Source: an uncultured Lachnospiraceae bacterium
Lineage (GTDB): Bacteria; Bacillota; Clostridia; Lachnospirales; Lachnospiraceae
Assembly (NCBI GenBank): GCA_910585465.1
Contig: CAJUEW010000005.1
Span: 85,428 to 149,427 of the forward strand
Direction: 5' to 3'
DNA: 64,000 bases
In this document: positions 24,195-33,072 of the stretch, one piece after another
How the letters are laid out: each line of letters begins with the position of its first letter
Numbering within the stretch: position 1 is the first letter of the stretch
The notes under the pieces: generated by a model
What the model was told of the DNA's origin: nothing
The model's input: the letters and a program-made list of their open reading frames with translations, nothing else
Databases searched by the model: none
Program-made: the position numbers and the translations under genes

Positions 24195-25751
24195 TTATCC
24201 CGCATAGGGTATTGTCTCAAAATATTCATAGTCCGGAATTCCGTCAATATAGATGGTCCAGCTATCCTCTCCTCCGTCTCCTCTTGTATACCGGATTTCT
24301 CCGTCTGTCTGCGTGTCTTCATTATGGAAAACAGCTGTTCCCGCATTATCTGTCCCGGTAATATAAAGCCGGCTTCCCTTTGGAAGAACCGTCTCCTTGC
24401 CTTCCATTACGGCCGGAAGCTCCCGGATCGTTGTCAGCATTTTCTGTCCCGTATCATCAGGCTCAATCCGGAAAAACTCTTCCTCCTGCACAAGCTTTCC
24501 ATTTTCTCCTATTGTATAATTCATCAAAGAAGAATAAGTGCCCAGTACATCCAGATGCACCCGAAGAGTCAATGTCTCCGTATTTACCGTTCCGTCCTGC
24601 AGACTTACTCCCTCCAGACGGTCCCGCTCCTGAATTGTTCCGTCCGTGAGCTCGTATACAAATGTCACGAAATCATCCGAGGCATAGTCCGCATCCAGAA
24701 TTACAAAGCTTCTTCCGTCCTCTTTTTCCAGAAGATAGGCATCGCCCATACGGGCAAAGTTCCCTGTCTCTGCGGTTGCATCCCCTAGTTCCACGTAAAC
24801 AGGGCCACCCCCATATTCTTCCTCCGTTTTCTGATAAACCCGAAGCCGCACTGCCTCGTGGCCTTGTACTGTGAGCCCTGGGAGCACCACCGTCTCATTT
24901 TCCGGAATCTTTGCCGTTCCGCTGTCTGCCAGACCTGCATACCCGGCTTTTATATAGGAAGCAAATTCTGTATAAGGAACCGTCACATATACAGCTCCCA
25001 TGGCGTACGGGCCAATTTCATAAGGGTTAAAAATAAAAGTAATGCCCGCCGCATCCAAATACCAGTTTGGTCCCCCGTCCCGGGTCCAGATGTCCTTCAC
25101 CGCTTCTTCGTAGCCTGATATCAGGCTGTCTCCATACTGTTCCCGAAGGTTTTCGGTGATATACTCTATGGCTGAAGCGCGGAATTGCCCGGAATCTGTC
25201 AGTATATCCTCCAGCTTCAAAATCTGTCCGCTCTCAGAGTCAAAGGTAATTCCGGTATACCCATAATTACCGTGAGCCCCGCCGGTATACTCACTGTTCA
25301 GTTCAAGCATACTGATTACATACCTGTCCCCACGGACCGGCTTCACATCTTCAAAAATGCTGTATTGATAATAGCCGCTGTAATCATCCGGAGGTACCGC
25401 TTCCTCCTCTGCGTATCCGGCATATTGCTCTGCCAGCTTCTGAAGCTCCTGTACTCTCTGCTCTGACCATTTCCGGACACTTTCTGACACAGCTTCATAT
25501 CCTTCCCCTGACACCTCAGGTACATGGTATTCCATATGAAGAAGCCACCGGTCCGTATCCTGCTCATATTTATCAAGGGCCTCCTTGCGAATCAGAAGCT
25601 GCGGTGCGGATCGAACCGCCTCGTCTCCTGATTCCTCCTTTGACAAAGCCTCCGGCGGATTCTTCTCTGTCTCAACAGTCTGTCCGCACCCTGCCCCTAT
25701 ACACATACAGCCAGCCAGCAGCAATACCAGCGCTTTTTGTTTTCTATTCAT
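24195..25751 (-). CDS. DUF4163/DUF3298-type surface lipoprotein
   Basis: 518-residue lipoprotein (lipobox CIGAGC). An N-terminal region (about 45-270) has the DUF4163 plus DUF3298 pattern known from RsiV-like and other Gram-positive surface proteins: MEYHVPEVSG, YTGGAHGNYGYTGITFD (about 160-176) and ITFIFNPYEIGPYAMGAVYVTVPY (in pieces). The C-terminal half (about 290-518) is rich in beta strands and has no recognised domain. It does not have a transmembrane helix or sigma-binding region, so it is not an anti-sigma factor itself. Function unknown. Confidence 0.75.
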   Translation of the reverse strand: MNRKQKALVLLLAGCMCIGAGCGQTVETEKNPPEALSKEESGDEAVRSAPQLLIRKEALDKYEQDTDRWLLHMEYHVPEVSGEGYEAVSESVRKWSEQRVQELQKLAEQYAGYAEEEAVPPDDYSGYYQYSIFEDVKPVRGDRYVISMLELNSEYTGGAHGNYGYTGITFDSESGQILKLEDILTDSGQFRASAIEYITENLREQYGDSLISGYEEAVKDIWTRDGGPNWYLDAAGITFIFNPYEIGPYAMGAVYVTVPYTEFASYIKAGYAGLADSGTAKIPENETVVLPGLTVQGHEAVRLRVYQKTEEEYGGGPVYVELGDATAETGNFARMGDAYLLEKEDGRSFVILDADYASDDFVTFVYELTDGTIQERDRLEGVSLQDGTVNTETLTLRVHLDVLGTYSSLMNYTIGENGKLVQEEEFFRIEPDDTGQKMLTTIRELPAVMEGKETVLPKGSRLYITGTDNAGTAVFHNEDTQTDGEIRYTRGDGGEDSWTIYIDGIPDYEYFETIPYAG

Positions 25752-25790
25752 TTCGATTTCTCCCGATTCCTTTTCCCTGCCTGTGCTATA

Positions 25791-26363
25791 TCAGCCAAAC
25801 ATATGAAGATACCCCGCCGCGATTCCGATTACCGCAGATGCCGCGATATAAATAACCGGGTGTTTATTCCATTTCTTAATCGCCCAGTAAAGCGCTGCCG
25901 CCAGTACGATGCCAAACCAGTTAAAAGCGCCTGCAGGATTCACAGGAAGCTCTGTCACATGAACCAGTGTTGCAAGTACTACAGAAAAACCAGCTGCCGC
26001 AATCAGTCCTGTAGATGCCGGCCGCAGCCCGTAAAAAATATGCTGAACCAGACTGCTTTCCTTAAAACGCTCCAAAACCTTGGATACCAGAAGGATGACG
26101 ATAACAGAGGGGGCCACCAGTCCAAGCGTGGAAGTAATTCCTCCAAGCACTCCGCAGGCATGGTATCCTGCATAGGTTGCCGCATTGACGCCGATAGGTC
26201 CGGGAGTGGACTCCGATATGGCGATCAGATCCAGCAAATCCTGCTGAGTAAACCAGCCAGTAGACTGGCTGATCTCCTGCAGAAATGGCAGCGTTGCCAG
26301 CCCGCCTCCGATAGCAAACAGTCCCGCTTTAAAAAATTCATAAAACAGACGAATCCATATCAT
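25791..26363 (-). CDS. Chromate transporter family, second half-size subunit
   Basis: 190-residue membrane protein of the short-chain CHR family, about half the size of a full ChrA. It has the motifs FFKAGLFAIGGGLATLPFL (in pieces, near residue 8) and STPGPIGVNAATYAGY, and five to six membrane segments. It overlaps the partner gene by 4 bp (ATGA). Paired half-size CHR proteins work as heterodimers and in Bacillus are known to export chromate, but many gut homologues are untested and may carry another anion. Confidence 0.9.
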   Translation of the reverse strand: MIWIRLFYEFFKAGLFAIGGGLATLPFLQEISQSTGWFTQQDLLDLIAISESTPGPIGVNAATYAGYHACGVLGGITSTLGLVAPSVIVILLVSKVLERFKESSLVQHIFYGLRPASTGLIAAAGFSVVLATLVHVTELPVNPAGAFNWFGIVLAAALYWAIKKWNKHPVIYIAASAVIGIAAGYLHMFG

Positions 26364-26944
26364 TTTTCTGCCTCCCTCTTTCCTTTTCCTCCATGAAGAA
26401 CCACACCGGCCGTACCGGCAATAACTACATAGACGATTGGAGACACGGAAAACAGCTCCGGATAAAAGCTCTGTCCCACTGCCAGTCCTGCAGATACCAG
26501 AAATACCAGAAGGAAGATAGCCATTGTCGGCTGGTCAATCACTGATTTTTTCCAGAGCTTTTGTACTGCGTTGAAGATCAATACACATACACATACGCGA
26601 ATGCCCTCAAATGCATACTGAATCACCTTCAGGTCTGCAAAATTGGTTAAAAATGCCGCAATCACTGTGATAATGACAAGAGAGGGAAATATCACCCCCA
26701 GCGTGGCAAAGATCCCGCCCATAATACCTGCCTGACGGTAGCCGATAAAGGTAGCCGTATTGACCGCAATCACTCCCGGCGTACACTGTCCGATTGCATA
26801 ATAGTCTGCAAGCTCCTCCTCCGTTGCCCAGTGGTGTTTCTCCACAACCTCCCGCTGCAGCATAGGAAGCATTGCATAGCCGCCCCCGAAAGTCAGTCCG
26901 CCAATCCGGGCAAAGGTCAGAAACATATCCCAAAGTACTCTCAT
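26360..26944 (-). CDS. Chromate transporter family, first half-size subunit
   Basis: 194-residue membrane protein, partner of the downstream CHR gene. The conserved FGGGYAMLPMLQREVV (about 20-35) and TPGVIAVNTATFIGY blocks are present, followed by four more hydrophobic segments. Topology of the two halves is expected to be opposite. The gene has a good promoter whose -10 is embedded in a 14-bp palindrome, so expression is probably controlled by a dedicated repressor not encoded next door. Confidence 0.9.
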   Translation of the reverse strand: MRVLWDMFLTFARIGGLTFGGGYAMLPMLQREVVEKHHWATEEELADYYAIGQCTPGVIAVNTATFIGYRQAGIMGGIFATLGVIFPSLVIITVIAAFLTNFADLKVIQYAFEGIRVCVCVLIFNAVQKLWKKSVIDQPTMAIFLLVFLVSAGLAVGQSFYPELFSVSPIVYVVIAGTAGVVLHGGKGKREAEK

Positions 26945-26971
26945 ATTCTTCTGCTCCTTTCAATTTTCCAC

Positions 26972-27003
26972 CGTAGTATACTACGTTTTTTACTTCTTGG
27001 CAA
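26972..27003 (-). promoter_or_regulatory. Promoter with palindromic operator for the CHR transporter pair
   Basis: On the minus strand TTGCCA (26998-27003) and TATACT (26975-26980) are 17 bp apart. A perfect palindrome CGTAGTATACTACG (26972-26985) covers the -10. GTAGTA/TACTAC half-sites recall some BlaI/MecI-type operators, but the regulator is not identified. Confidence 0.7.
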
Positions 27004-27010
27004 ACTGCTC

Positions 27011-28147
27011 CTACTGTGCGTCCAGCTCTATCTCAATATAATCCCCCAGCTCATGGGGAACCTCCATGCAGATCCACACCCTTCCGTCTGCAATATAAGA
27101 GTAGCCGTAAGGAGCGCTGCCATCCTCCGAATAGTCGTAGCCCTCCAAGGATCTTGCAAGCGCATCGGGACTCTCATAAATTGCGCTGAGCCGCTCCACA
27201 AAATGCGGCGCCAATGCTTCATCCACATAATATCCTGTCCCTGAAAACATATTTTCCGCTACCTTCTGCACATCCACGTGATCCTTCAGACGAATGCTTT
27301 CGCCGGTATTCAGGTCAATATTATAGGTATATTTAAAGCTGTAAGGCTTTTCTTCCTCTCCGTAAATATATCCATTCATCAGAATCGAAAGGGTATCCGG
27401 CGTCATTGTTTTTACTTCATAATTCACTTCATAGGAACCGCTTCCGTCCCATGTATCCATAACGCGTTCCTCTGTCCCCAGAAAAATACGGTTCCATTTG
27501 CCCTGAATCTGTTCGTCTGCCAGTCCCTCAATCTGAGGGCAGGAAATTTTCATATCTCCTTCTCCCAGAACCATTTCCTGAATGCGGTAGGGTGCCTCCA
27601 CATACGGGTACATTCCCAAATATTCCTCATAGATGGCGTGTCCTGTCTCCAGCACCTTTCCCTCCACGGTCAGAAGAAGAAGCTCGCTTTGATAGCACTC
27701 CAGAAACGTATTTGTCAGGCTCCCCATAACAATGTACTCTCCCGATGTGCTCATCCGGCTCACATAATCTGCAAATGCCTGATTCAAATCCAGCATAACG
27801 ACCTTTTCCCCGCCGTGTGTTCCAAACGAGACACTTTTCAGCTCCACTGCCGGATCCATTTCCAGGGCAGCTACAAGCTGTTCCATCACTCCTCGCTCAC
27901 TTACCTCATCCATATAGACTGTCTGCCGCACAATATTCTCTGCCTGTTCGTCTCCGCTGTATATATGCAGAGCAATCCCCTGCGCAGTCTCTTCTACCGC
28001 CGGCTCCACTGTCTCCTTTACCGGCTCCACGGCTTCCTTTGTCTCGGTCAGAAGCTCCGAGCCTGTCTCCTTTCTTCCGCATCCGCTCATACAGATAAGG
28101 ATTGTCGCAAACACTAAATATCCAATACGTTTTTTTATCATTTTCAT
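27011..28147 (-). CDS. GerMN-domain and DUF3298-type lipoprotein
   Basis: 378-residue lipoprotein (lipobox CMSGC). The start at 28147 is preferred because an upstream in-frame GTG lies too close to the GGGGAT site. After a Glu/Val-rich linker comes a GerMN-like domain (about 60-190: EQLVAALEMD, VVMLDLNQAFADYV, LTNTFLECY) and then a DUF3298-like domain (about 195-378: ISCPQIEGLADEQIQGKWN, YEVNYEVKTMTPDTLSILMNG in pieces, LNTGESIRLKDHV). GerMN domains occur in spore germination and surface proteins. Role unknown. Confidence 0.75.
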   Translation of the reverse strand: MKMIKKRIGYLVFATILICMSGCGRKETGSELLTETKEAVEPVKETVEPAVEETAQGIALHIYSGDEQAENIVRQTVYMDEVSERGVMEQLVAALEMDPAVELKSVSFGTHGGEKVVMLDLNQAFADYVSRMSTSGEYIVMGSLTNTFLECYQSELLLLTVEGKVLETGHAIYEEYLGMYPYVEAPYRIQEMVLGEGDMKISCPQIEGLADEQIQGKWNRIFLGTEERVMDTWDGSGSYEVNYEVKTMTPDTLSILMNGYIYGEEEKPYSFKYTYNIDLNTGESIRLKDHVDVQKVAENMFSGTGYYVDEALAPHFVERLSAIYESPDALARSLEGYDYSEDGSAPYGYSYIADGRVWICMEVPHELGDYIEIELDAQ

Positions 28148-28229
28148 AATTTTCACATCCCCATTTACAGTATATGAGTTTTATCTTATTATTATAGCAC
28201 TTAAATATTGAGTATCTGTTACGAAGTTC

Positions 28230-28784
28230 TTACGATTCTTTTCTGCATTCCTTAAGCTCCAGCAAGCCCCATCGGTCTGCCTGAAGAAATTCGCTCATGG
28301 CCGGCTCCGCTCCCTCTGCCAGCCAAATTAATTTTCTCCCTAAAAACGGCATGCATGCATCATGGCATAATACTTCTCTGCGGATTTCCACATTCCCTGC
28401 GCTGAGAACCAGTATCAACTTGGAACGCGCCTGGAACAGTTTCAGATAAGAAAACAAATCGTCTGCAAACAAATCCCCTTTGCTTTTTCTATAATCCTCC
28501 GCAAAGCTTCCCAGCATCAGCAAAGACATCGGCACCACACAGCTTTTGAGCTTTTCATCCGGCCTCCATTCCACCAGATTCAGCCGTACATTCCGGAAAA
28601 CCGGGCTCTGCTGCTTTAAGAGTCTGGCAAGCTCTGCCGCCATCTCCTTTACTTCTGCTTTTGAAAGACGGCAATCCAAAACCAGTGCCATCTCCAGAAT
28701 ACCTCCCGTATAGTTTCCGGGAATATGAAGCACCCGTTCCACCTGCTGTTTAAACCTCTTTTTTTCCTCCAGTGACAGTTTCAT
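28230..28784 (-). CDS. Hypothetical protein, possibly VWA-like fold
   Basis: 184-residue soluble protein not recognised with confidence. It has an AAGGAGG site and typical codon use. Alternating strands and helices (MALVLDCRLSKAEV, VRLNLVEWRPDEKL, SKLILVLSAGN) resemble a von Willebrand factor A fold, with DCRLS in place of the DxSxS metal motif. If so, the metal site is degenerate. There is no signal peptide or membrane segment. It lies between the GerMN lipoprotein and yqeG without tight coupling to either. Confidence 0.5.
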   Translation of the reverse strand: MKLSLEEKKRFKQQVERVLHIPGNYTGGILEMALVLDCRLSKAEVKEMAAELARLLKQQSPVFRNVRLNLVEWRPDEKLKSCVVPMSLLMLGSFAEDYRKSKGDLFADDLFSYLKLFQARSKLILVLSAGNVEIRREVLCHDACMPFLGRKLIWLAEGAEPAMSEFLQADRWGLLELKECRKES

Positions 28785-28868
28785 GTCCTTCCCTCCTTGT
28801 TTCTGCTTTGTCCTCTGAGTCCCGGACGAAAAACCAAATTCATGTCTGCCGGAAAAATCAACTGCTTC

Positions 28869-29357
28869 CTAACGCTTCCTGCGGAACGGCTTTTCAAACC
28901 ACCTTTTGATAACGATTTGAATCTCGTCTGTGGACGGATCCACCGGTTCGGTCAGTATCGTGTATATGCCTGCCCGGTTGGCTCCCCATATATCCGTAAA
29001 AATCTGATCTCCGATAAACAGCGTATTTTCCGCCGTTGTTCCCATCCTGCCCATGGCGTCCTCATAACCGCTTTTTTTAGGCTTGCCCGCCTTGTATACA
29101 TACTCTGTCCGCACCTTATCCGCAAAAGGCTTCACTCTCTCCTCTCCGTTGTTGGATACCAGCATGGTCCTCATGCCAAGTCTGTGTATTCTTTCAAACA
29201 GCCGGACAGCACTTTCATCCGCCGGCGCTCCATGGGGCACCAGCGTATTGTCAACGTCAAAGATCACTGCGCGGTATTCCATCGAAAGCTGCTCCCATTC
29301 CAGAGAATAGACAGAGGCTGTCCATTCATCCGGATATAAATTCTCAAGAAATATCAT
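28869..29357 (-). CDS. YqeG family HAD IIIA-type phosphatase
   Basis: 162-residue HAD-superfamily phosphatase. The start at 29357 has GGAG about 10 bp upstream; a longer frame exists but lacks a ribosome-binding site. HAD motifs: FDVDNTLVPHG (motif I, two Asp), SNNGE (motif II), K in GKPKKSGYEDA (motif III) and GDQIFTDIWGANRAG (motif IV). YqeG proteins resemble phosphatidylglycerophosphatase GEP4 and often sit near aroE or yqeH; this neighbourhood is different. The substrate is unproven. Confidence 0.9.
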   Translation of the reverse strand: MIFLENLYPDEWTASVYSLEWEQLSMEYRAVIFDVDNTLVPHGAPADESAVRLFERIHRLGMRTMLVSNNGEERVKPFADKVRTEYVYKAGKPKKSGYEDAMGRMGTTAENTLFIGDQIFTDIWGANRAGIYTILTEPVDPSTDEIQIVIKRWFEKPFRRKR

Positions 29358-29513
29358 TTTATAAAACCTCTCCTTCAACGATTCTATTTTAAAGGCAGTA
29401 AAATATGCGGTCAACCTGTTTTTCAACAGATCAAAAAAGGATACCACCCTGTTTAAGAAGGCGATACCCCTGAACCTAATCAGACATCCCTGTAAAGGAT
29501 GCCGACAGTTATA

Positions 29514-30359
29514 TCAGAAAAGCTTTTCCACAACTGCTCTGGAGGTTTTATGGTTATTTTCCTTTGATATCTCATGATTTCTCCGGTAATATTCATAAAA
29601 CAGAATATCAATAATAAACATCTGGCACATTTTTACGCCCATGGAGCCGCCCTCTAATGGCCCCTCATCCGATCCGCACAGCAGAAGGACATCCGTATAA
29701 TTTGTTAAAGGAGACTTCAGAAACCTGCTGATGGCTATCATCCTCACTCCCGACTCCCGCGCAATCTGCGCCACATAAATATTATCCTTAGTGGAACCTG
29801 AATACGACAGAAATATAATAAGATCCTCCTCTGTGGCCATGGATGCCGCCATGGCCTGCATATGGGGATCCTGAATGCACTCTACCTTGTTGGTAATCCT
29901 CAGAAATTTATTTCTGGCTGCCTGTGCTGCCAGAAGGCTGTCTCCAATTCCAAAAAAATAAATCCTTCTTGCATTTTCCATCATGAGGACCGTCCGTTCA
30001 ATCTCATGACAATCTGCCAGTCTCCGGGTTTCTCTCAATGCATTGATATTATTATTAAGAAGCCCATCCAGAGCGTATTCAAGTCCCGGATATTTTGTAT
30101 CCGCCATGGAATCCGGCTTTTCATTGGAGGCCAGGCTGATGGAAAGCTTCATCTTAAATTCCTGATAGCCCTTGGCGCCTGCCTTCCGGCAAAATCGGTG
30201 TACGCTGGCATCCGCCACCTGACAGGCATCCGCCAGGTCACTGATCGACATGAGAAGAACCTGATCTGAATTCTTAATCACATAATCTGCAATTTTCTTT
30301 TCTGTCCTTGTAAACTGATTATAAGACAGTTGAATATCCGTCAAAAAACCTGATGCCAT
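29514..30359 (-). CDS. RpiR/MurR-family transcriptional regulator with SIS domain
   Basis: 281-residue regulator. An N-terminal RpiR helix-turn-helix (about 1-77; SISDLADACQVADASVHRFCRKAGAKGYQEFK in pieces) is followed by a SIS sugar-phosphate-binding domain (about 125-260; IYFFGIGDSLLAAQAARNK, DLIIFLSYSGSTKDNIYVA in pieces). It is 28 bp downstream of the aldolase gene in the same orientation. In gut Firmicutes and Vibrio, RpiR proteins of this type sense an amino-sugar phosphate and control sialic acid catabolism, which fits the gene context. Confidence 0.92.
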   Translation of the reverse strand: MASGFLTDIQLSYNQFTRTEKKIADYVIKNSDQVLLMSISDLADACQVADASVHRFCRKAGAKGYQEFKMKLSISLASNEKPDSMADTKYPGLEYALDGLLNNNINALRETRRLADCHEIERTVLMMENARRIYFFGIGDSLLAAQAARNKFLRITNKVECIQDPHMQAMAASMATEEDLIIFLSYSGSTKDNIYVAQIARESGVRMIAISRFLKSPLTNYTDVLLLCGSDEGPLEGGSMGVKMCQMFIIDILFYEYYRRNHEISKENNHKTSRAVVEKLF

Positions 30360-30387
30360 CTGTGTACCTTTTATCTTTAAGAATGAA

Positions 30388-31293
30388 TTAACAATATTTT
30401 TGAACTGCTTCCCGAATCATATCTGCACATTCTGCCGCAACAGCATAATCTGTTTCTGCCAGATCCGCCAGCGGATGCCTGACGCCTCCTATATCCGGTC
30501 CTCCCTGCAGTCGGATAATTTCTTTAATTGTAGCATACATATTGCCCTTTGTGGAGCACATTTTATAGATAATCCTGCAGATATCATCCTGAATCTGTGC
30601 CGCCTCCGGCATTCTTCCCGCAAGAAACAGCTCCCGGGCCTTTAAAAACAGCTCCGGCATTCCCGCGTAGGTTCCTCCGATTCCTCCCACGGCACCCGCA
30701 GCCAGGCCGGACACAAACTGCTCATCCGGACCGTTGAATACAATAACTCCTTCATCGCGGAACATCTGAATGTCCTGAACCGGCATGGAAGAATTTTTAA
30801 CTCCGATTACACGGGTATTCTTCTTCATTTCCTTTAATAAAGACATGGTAAGAGAAACTCCTGCCAGCTGCGGAATATTATAAATGATAAAATCTGTATT
30901 TGGAGCAGCCGCGGATATATCATTCCAGTATTTTGCAACTGCATGCTCCGGAAGGTGAAAATAAATAGGCGGAATGGCGGCGATGGCATCAACTCCCATG
31001 CTTTCCGCATGTGCTGCCAGCTCCTGGCTGTCCCGTGTATTATTACATGCCACATGGGCAATGATAACCAGCTTTCCCCCGGCTTCTGCCATCACATTTT
31101 CCAGTGTCGTCTTTCTCTCTTCCACGCTCTGATAAATACACTCTCCGGAAGAGCCTCCCACATAGAGTCCTGCGATCCTCTTGTTCATCAAATATTTTGT
31201 AAATGCACGTACTCTCTCAGGCGATACATTACCTTTCTCATCATAGCAGGCATAAAATGCCGGAAAAATTCCTTCATACTTTTTCATGTTCAT
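30388..31293 (-). CDS. nanA: DHDPS-family aldolase, probable N-acetylneuraminate lyase
   Basis: 301-residue TIM-barrel Schiff-base aldolase, predicted to split sialic acid into ManNAc and pyruvate. Visible family features are GGSSGECIYQS (about 47-57), IIYNIPQLAGV with the catalytic Tyr (about 135-145), and GVKNSS with the Schiff-base Lys (about 164-169). AGG AGG lies 6 bp before the ATG. The partner gene nanE lies divergent, which supports sialic acid over dihydrodipicolinate or keto-deoxy acids. The substitution of GSTGE by GSSGE leaves some uncertainty. Confidence 0.82.
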   Translation of the reverse strand: MNMKKYEGIFPAFYACYDEKGNVSPERVRAFTKYLMNKRIAGLYVGGSSGECIYQSVEERKTTLENVMAEAGGKLVIIAHVACNNTRDSQELAAHAESMGVDAIAAIPPIYFHLPEHAVAKYWNDISAAAPNTDFIIYNIPQLAGVSLTMSLLKEMKKNTRVIGVKNSSMPVQDIQMFRDEGVIVFNGPDEQFVSGLAAGAVGGIGGTYAGMPELFLKARELFLAGRMPEAAQIQDDICRIIYKMCSTKGNMYATIKEIIRLQGGPDIGGVRHPLADLAETDYAVAAECADMIREAVQKYC

Positions 31294-31522
31294 TATTTCC
31301 CTCCTGAATTTACAACCAATATATTATCTTTAGTTTTGCTCTTCAGTCGCTTTTTATTCCTCCGCCCCATTCCGGCAAAAGTCTATGATACTCATTTCCA
31401 TCATGAATAATTGCAGGGTATATGTAGAAATTATATAGTATTAAATAAATTTTTCCAGTAGTTTTTTAAATAAAAAATATTTTTTTCATATTATATTTTA
31501 TGAAAATTTTTTTCTGTATTCG

Positions 31523-31551
31523 ATGACATATTCATTTTCCTATGTTATAAT
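31523..31551 (+). promoter_or_regulatory. Promoter for nanE
   Basis: ATGACA (31523-31528) and a consensus TATAAT (31546-31551) are 17 bp apart, 47 bp upstream of nanE. The 305-bp divergent region 31294-31598 is very AT-rich; a regulator site is expected but no clear palindrome was found. Confidence 0.75.
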
Positions 31552-31598
31552 GTTGAAAAATCATAACAAAGCCAAAAAAGAAAGGAGCTATCTAACCG

Positions 31599-32327
31599 AT
31601 GAAAAAATCCCTTGATGAAATTTTAGAGCTTACCAAAGGCAGTATAATTGTTTCCTGTCAGGCATTACCAGCCGAGCCGCTGTATTGTGAGGAAATGTCT
31701 CTGATGCCGTTTATGGCGAAAGCCGCGCAGATGGCAGGCAGCAAATGCATCCGGACAAGCAGCCTGCGCGATGTGGTTGCCATTAAGGAAAAAACAGGGC
31801 TTCCCGTTATCGGACTTATTAAACGCCAGTATGAGGGTTATGATACCTATATCACGCCTACTATGAGAGAGATTGACGAACTGGTTGCCGCGGAATCAGA
31901 TATCATTGCGCTGGACTGTACTTATATGAAACGTGGGAACGGGAAGACCGTCAACAAATTTTTGGAGGAAATCCGCAGCAAGTATCCGGACATTGCTTTA
32001 ATGGCAGATATCTCCACTGCGGAAGAAGGAATCAATGCCTGGAAATGCGGCGTAAACCTGATCGGAACAACTATGAGCGGATATACTCCCCACTCCGCTA
32101 AAACAGACGGACCTGATTACGAACTGGTCTCCAGTCTGGTGAATGCCGTCTCTATTCCTGTTATCGCCGAGGGAAGAGTACACCAGCCTGAGCAGGCAAA
32201 GAAAATGCTGGAGCTGGGCGCCCACGCGGTTGTCGTCGGCGGCGCTATTACAAGACCTCTGGAAATTGCGCAGCGCTTTTACAAAGCAATCGAAAGTGAA
32301 AACGGGAAATCTGTATGCCGTTCATAA
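31599..32327 (+). CDS. nanE: N-acylglucosamine-6-phosphate 2-epimerase NanE
   Basis: 242-residue TIM-barrel enzyme converting ManNAc-6-phosphate to GlcNAc-6-phosphate. Typical features include VSCQALPAEPL (about 19-29), LIKRQYEGYDTYITPT (about 73-88) with the catalytic Lys, LDCTYMKRGNGK and IAEGRVHQPEQAKKMLELGAHAVVVGGAITRP (in pieces, about 190-220). Length is normal. It is divergent from the nanA-rpiR operon. No nanK, nagA, nagB or sialic acid transporter is visible within the window, so these must be elsewhere. Confidence 0.94.
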   Translation: MKKSLDEILELTKGSIIVSCQALPAEPLYCEEMSLMPFMAKAAQMAGSKCIRTSSLRDVVAIKEKTGLPVIGLIKRQYEGYDTYITPTMREIDELVAAESDIIALDCTYMKRGNGKTVNKFLEEIRSKYPDIALMADISTAEEGINAWKCGVNLIGTTMSGYTPHSAKTDGPDYELVSSLVNAVSIPVIAEGRVHQPEQAKKMLELGAHAVVVGGAITRPLEIAQRFYKAIESENGKSVCRS

Positions 32328-32454
32328 TTTATTCATTTATCTTTTAAAAAAGATTCACTTAATGCACATGATTCCTTCATTTCTTCTGCATATAATAAAA
32401 CCATCAAAAGAAAAGCCAATCAGTTAATACTTTAAATAAACTTTTTCATAATAA

Positions 32455-32479
32455 ATGCCGGGTGAGCAGCACCCGGCAT
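32455..32479. terminator. Hairpin between nanE and rpiB
   Basis: ATGCCGGGTG/CACCCGGCAT (arms 32455-32464 and 32470-32479) forms a perfect 10-bp stem between convergent genes. A T-rich tract follows on the plus strand after a short CCC/GGG element (GCTTTTTTATTT near 32495), so it may serve both sides. Confidence 0.72.
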
Positions 32480-32500
32480 CCTCCCTTTTACAGGGCTTTT

Positions 32501-32953
32501 TTATTTATTGTACTTTTTCTCAATATCACATATCTTCTGTACACGCTCTGCATGTCTTCCGCCTTCAAACTCTGTATTGAAAAAAGCATCCAGAATCATT
32601 TTCGCCATTTCATTTCCAACCACACGGGCGCCCATTGCAATAATCTGAGACGCATTGTGCTTTGCAGTCATCATAGCTGAATATGGTTCGCTGCAGACTG
32701 CCGCGCGGATTCCGGGCACCTTATTGGCAGCCAGGGAGATTCCGATTCCGGTTCCGCATATTAATACACCCTTTTCCACTTCTCCGTCCTTGATGGCCTC
32801 AGCCACCTTCAGTCCCTGATCCGGATAATCCACACGCACTGTGGCGTCATAAGCCCCGTAATCAATACACTCATAGCCCTTATCGGTCATATACTCCATC
32901 AGTTCTTTTTTCAGTTCAATCGCGGTATGGTCACAGCCAAATCCAATCTTCAT
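32501..32953 (-). CDS. rpiB: Ribose-5-phosphate isomerase B
   Basis: 150-residue RpiB/LacAB-family isomerase interconverting ribose 5-phosphate and ribulose 5-phosphate. The start at 32953 has GGAGG 8 bp upstream. IGFGCDHTAIELKK (about 3-16), the active-site CGTGIGIS (about 65-72) with its Cys, and YSAMMTAKHNASQIIAMG (about 88-105) are typical. It lies between glnN and the nan cluster and is probably a single-gene unit. It could draw pentose phosphate from the island at 9.6-24 kb, though it is not linked to it. Confidence 0.93.
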   Translation of the reverse strand: MKIGFGCDHTAIELKKELMEYMTDKGYECIDYGAYDATVRVDYPDQGLKVAEAIKDGEVEKGVLICGTGIGISLAANKVPGIRAAVCSEPYSAMMTAKHNASQIIAMGARVVGNEMAKMILDAFFNTEFEGGRHAERVQKICDIEKKYNK

Positions 32954-33029
32954 GATACAATCCTCCAAAATACATGTAAGTTTATGTAGATATGCTCAGT
33001 ATAGCAAATCCAGCATTTTTTTTCTATAG

Positions 33030-33061
33030 AAAAAGGACACCATTTGGAAAAAACGGTGTCC
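33030..33061 (-). terminator. Intrinsic terminator after glutamine synthetase
   Basis: GGACACC/GGTGTCC (arms 33035-33041 and 33055-33061), extended by AT pairs, is followed by TTTTTC on the minus strand, 12 bp past the glnN stop. Confidence 0.82.
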
Positions 33062-33072
33062 CTGCTCTTTAT

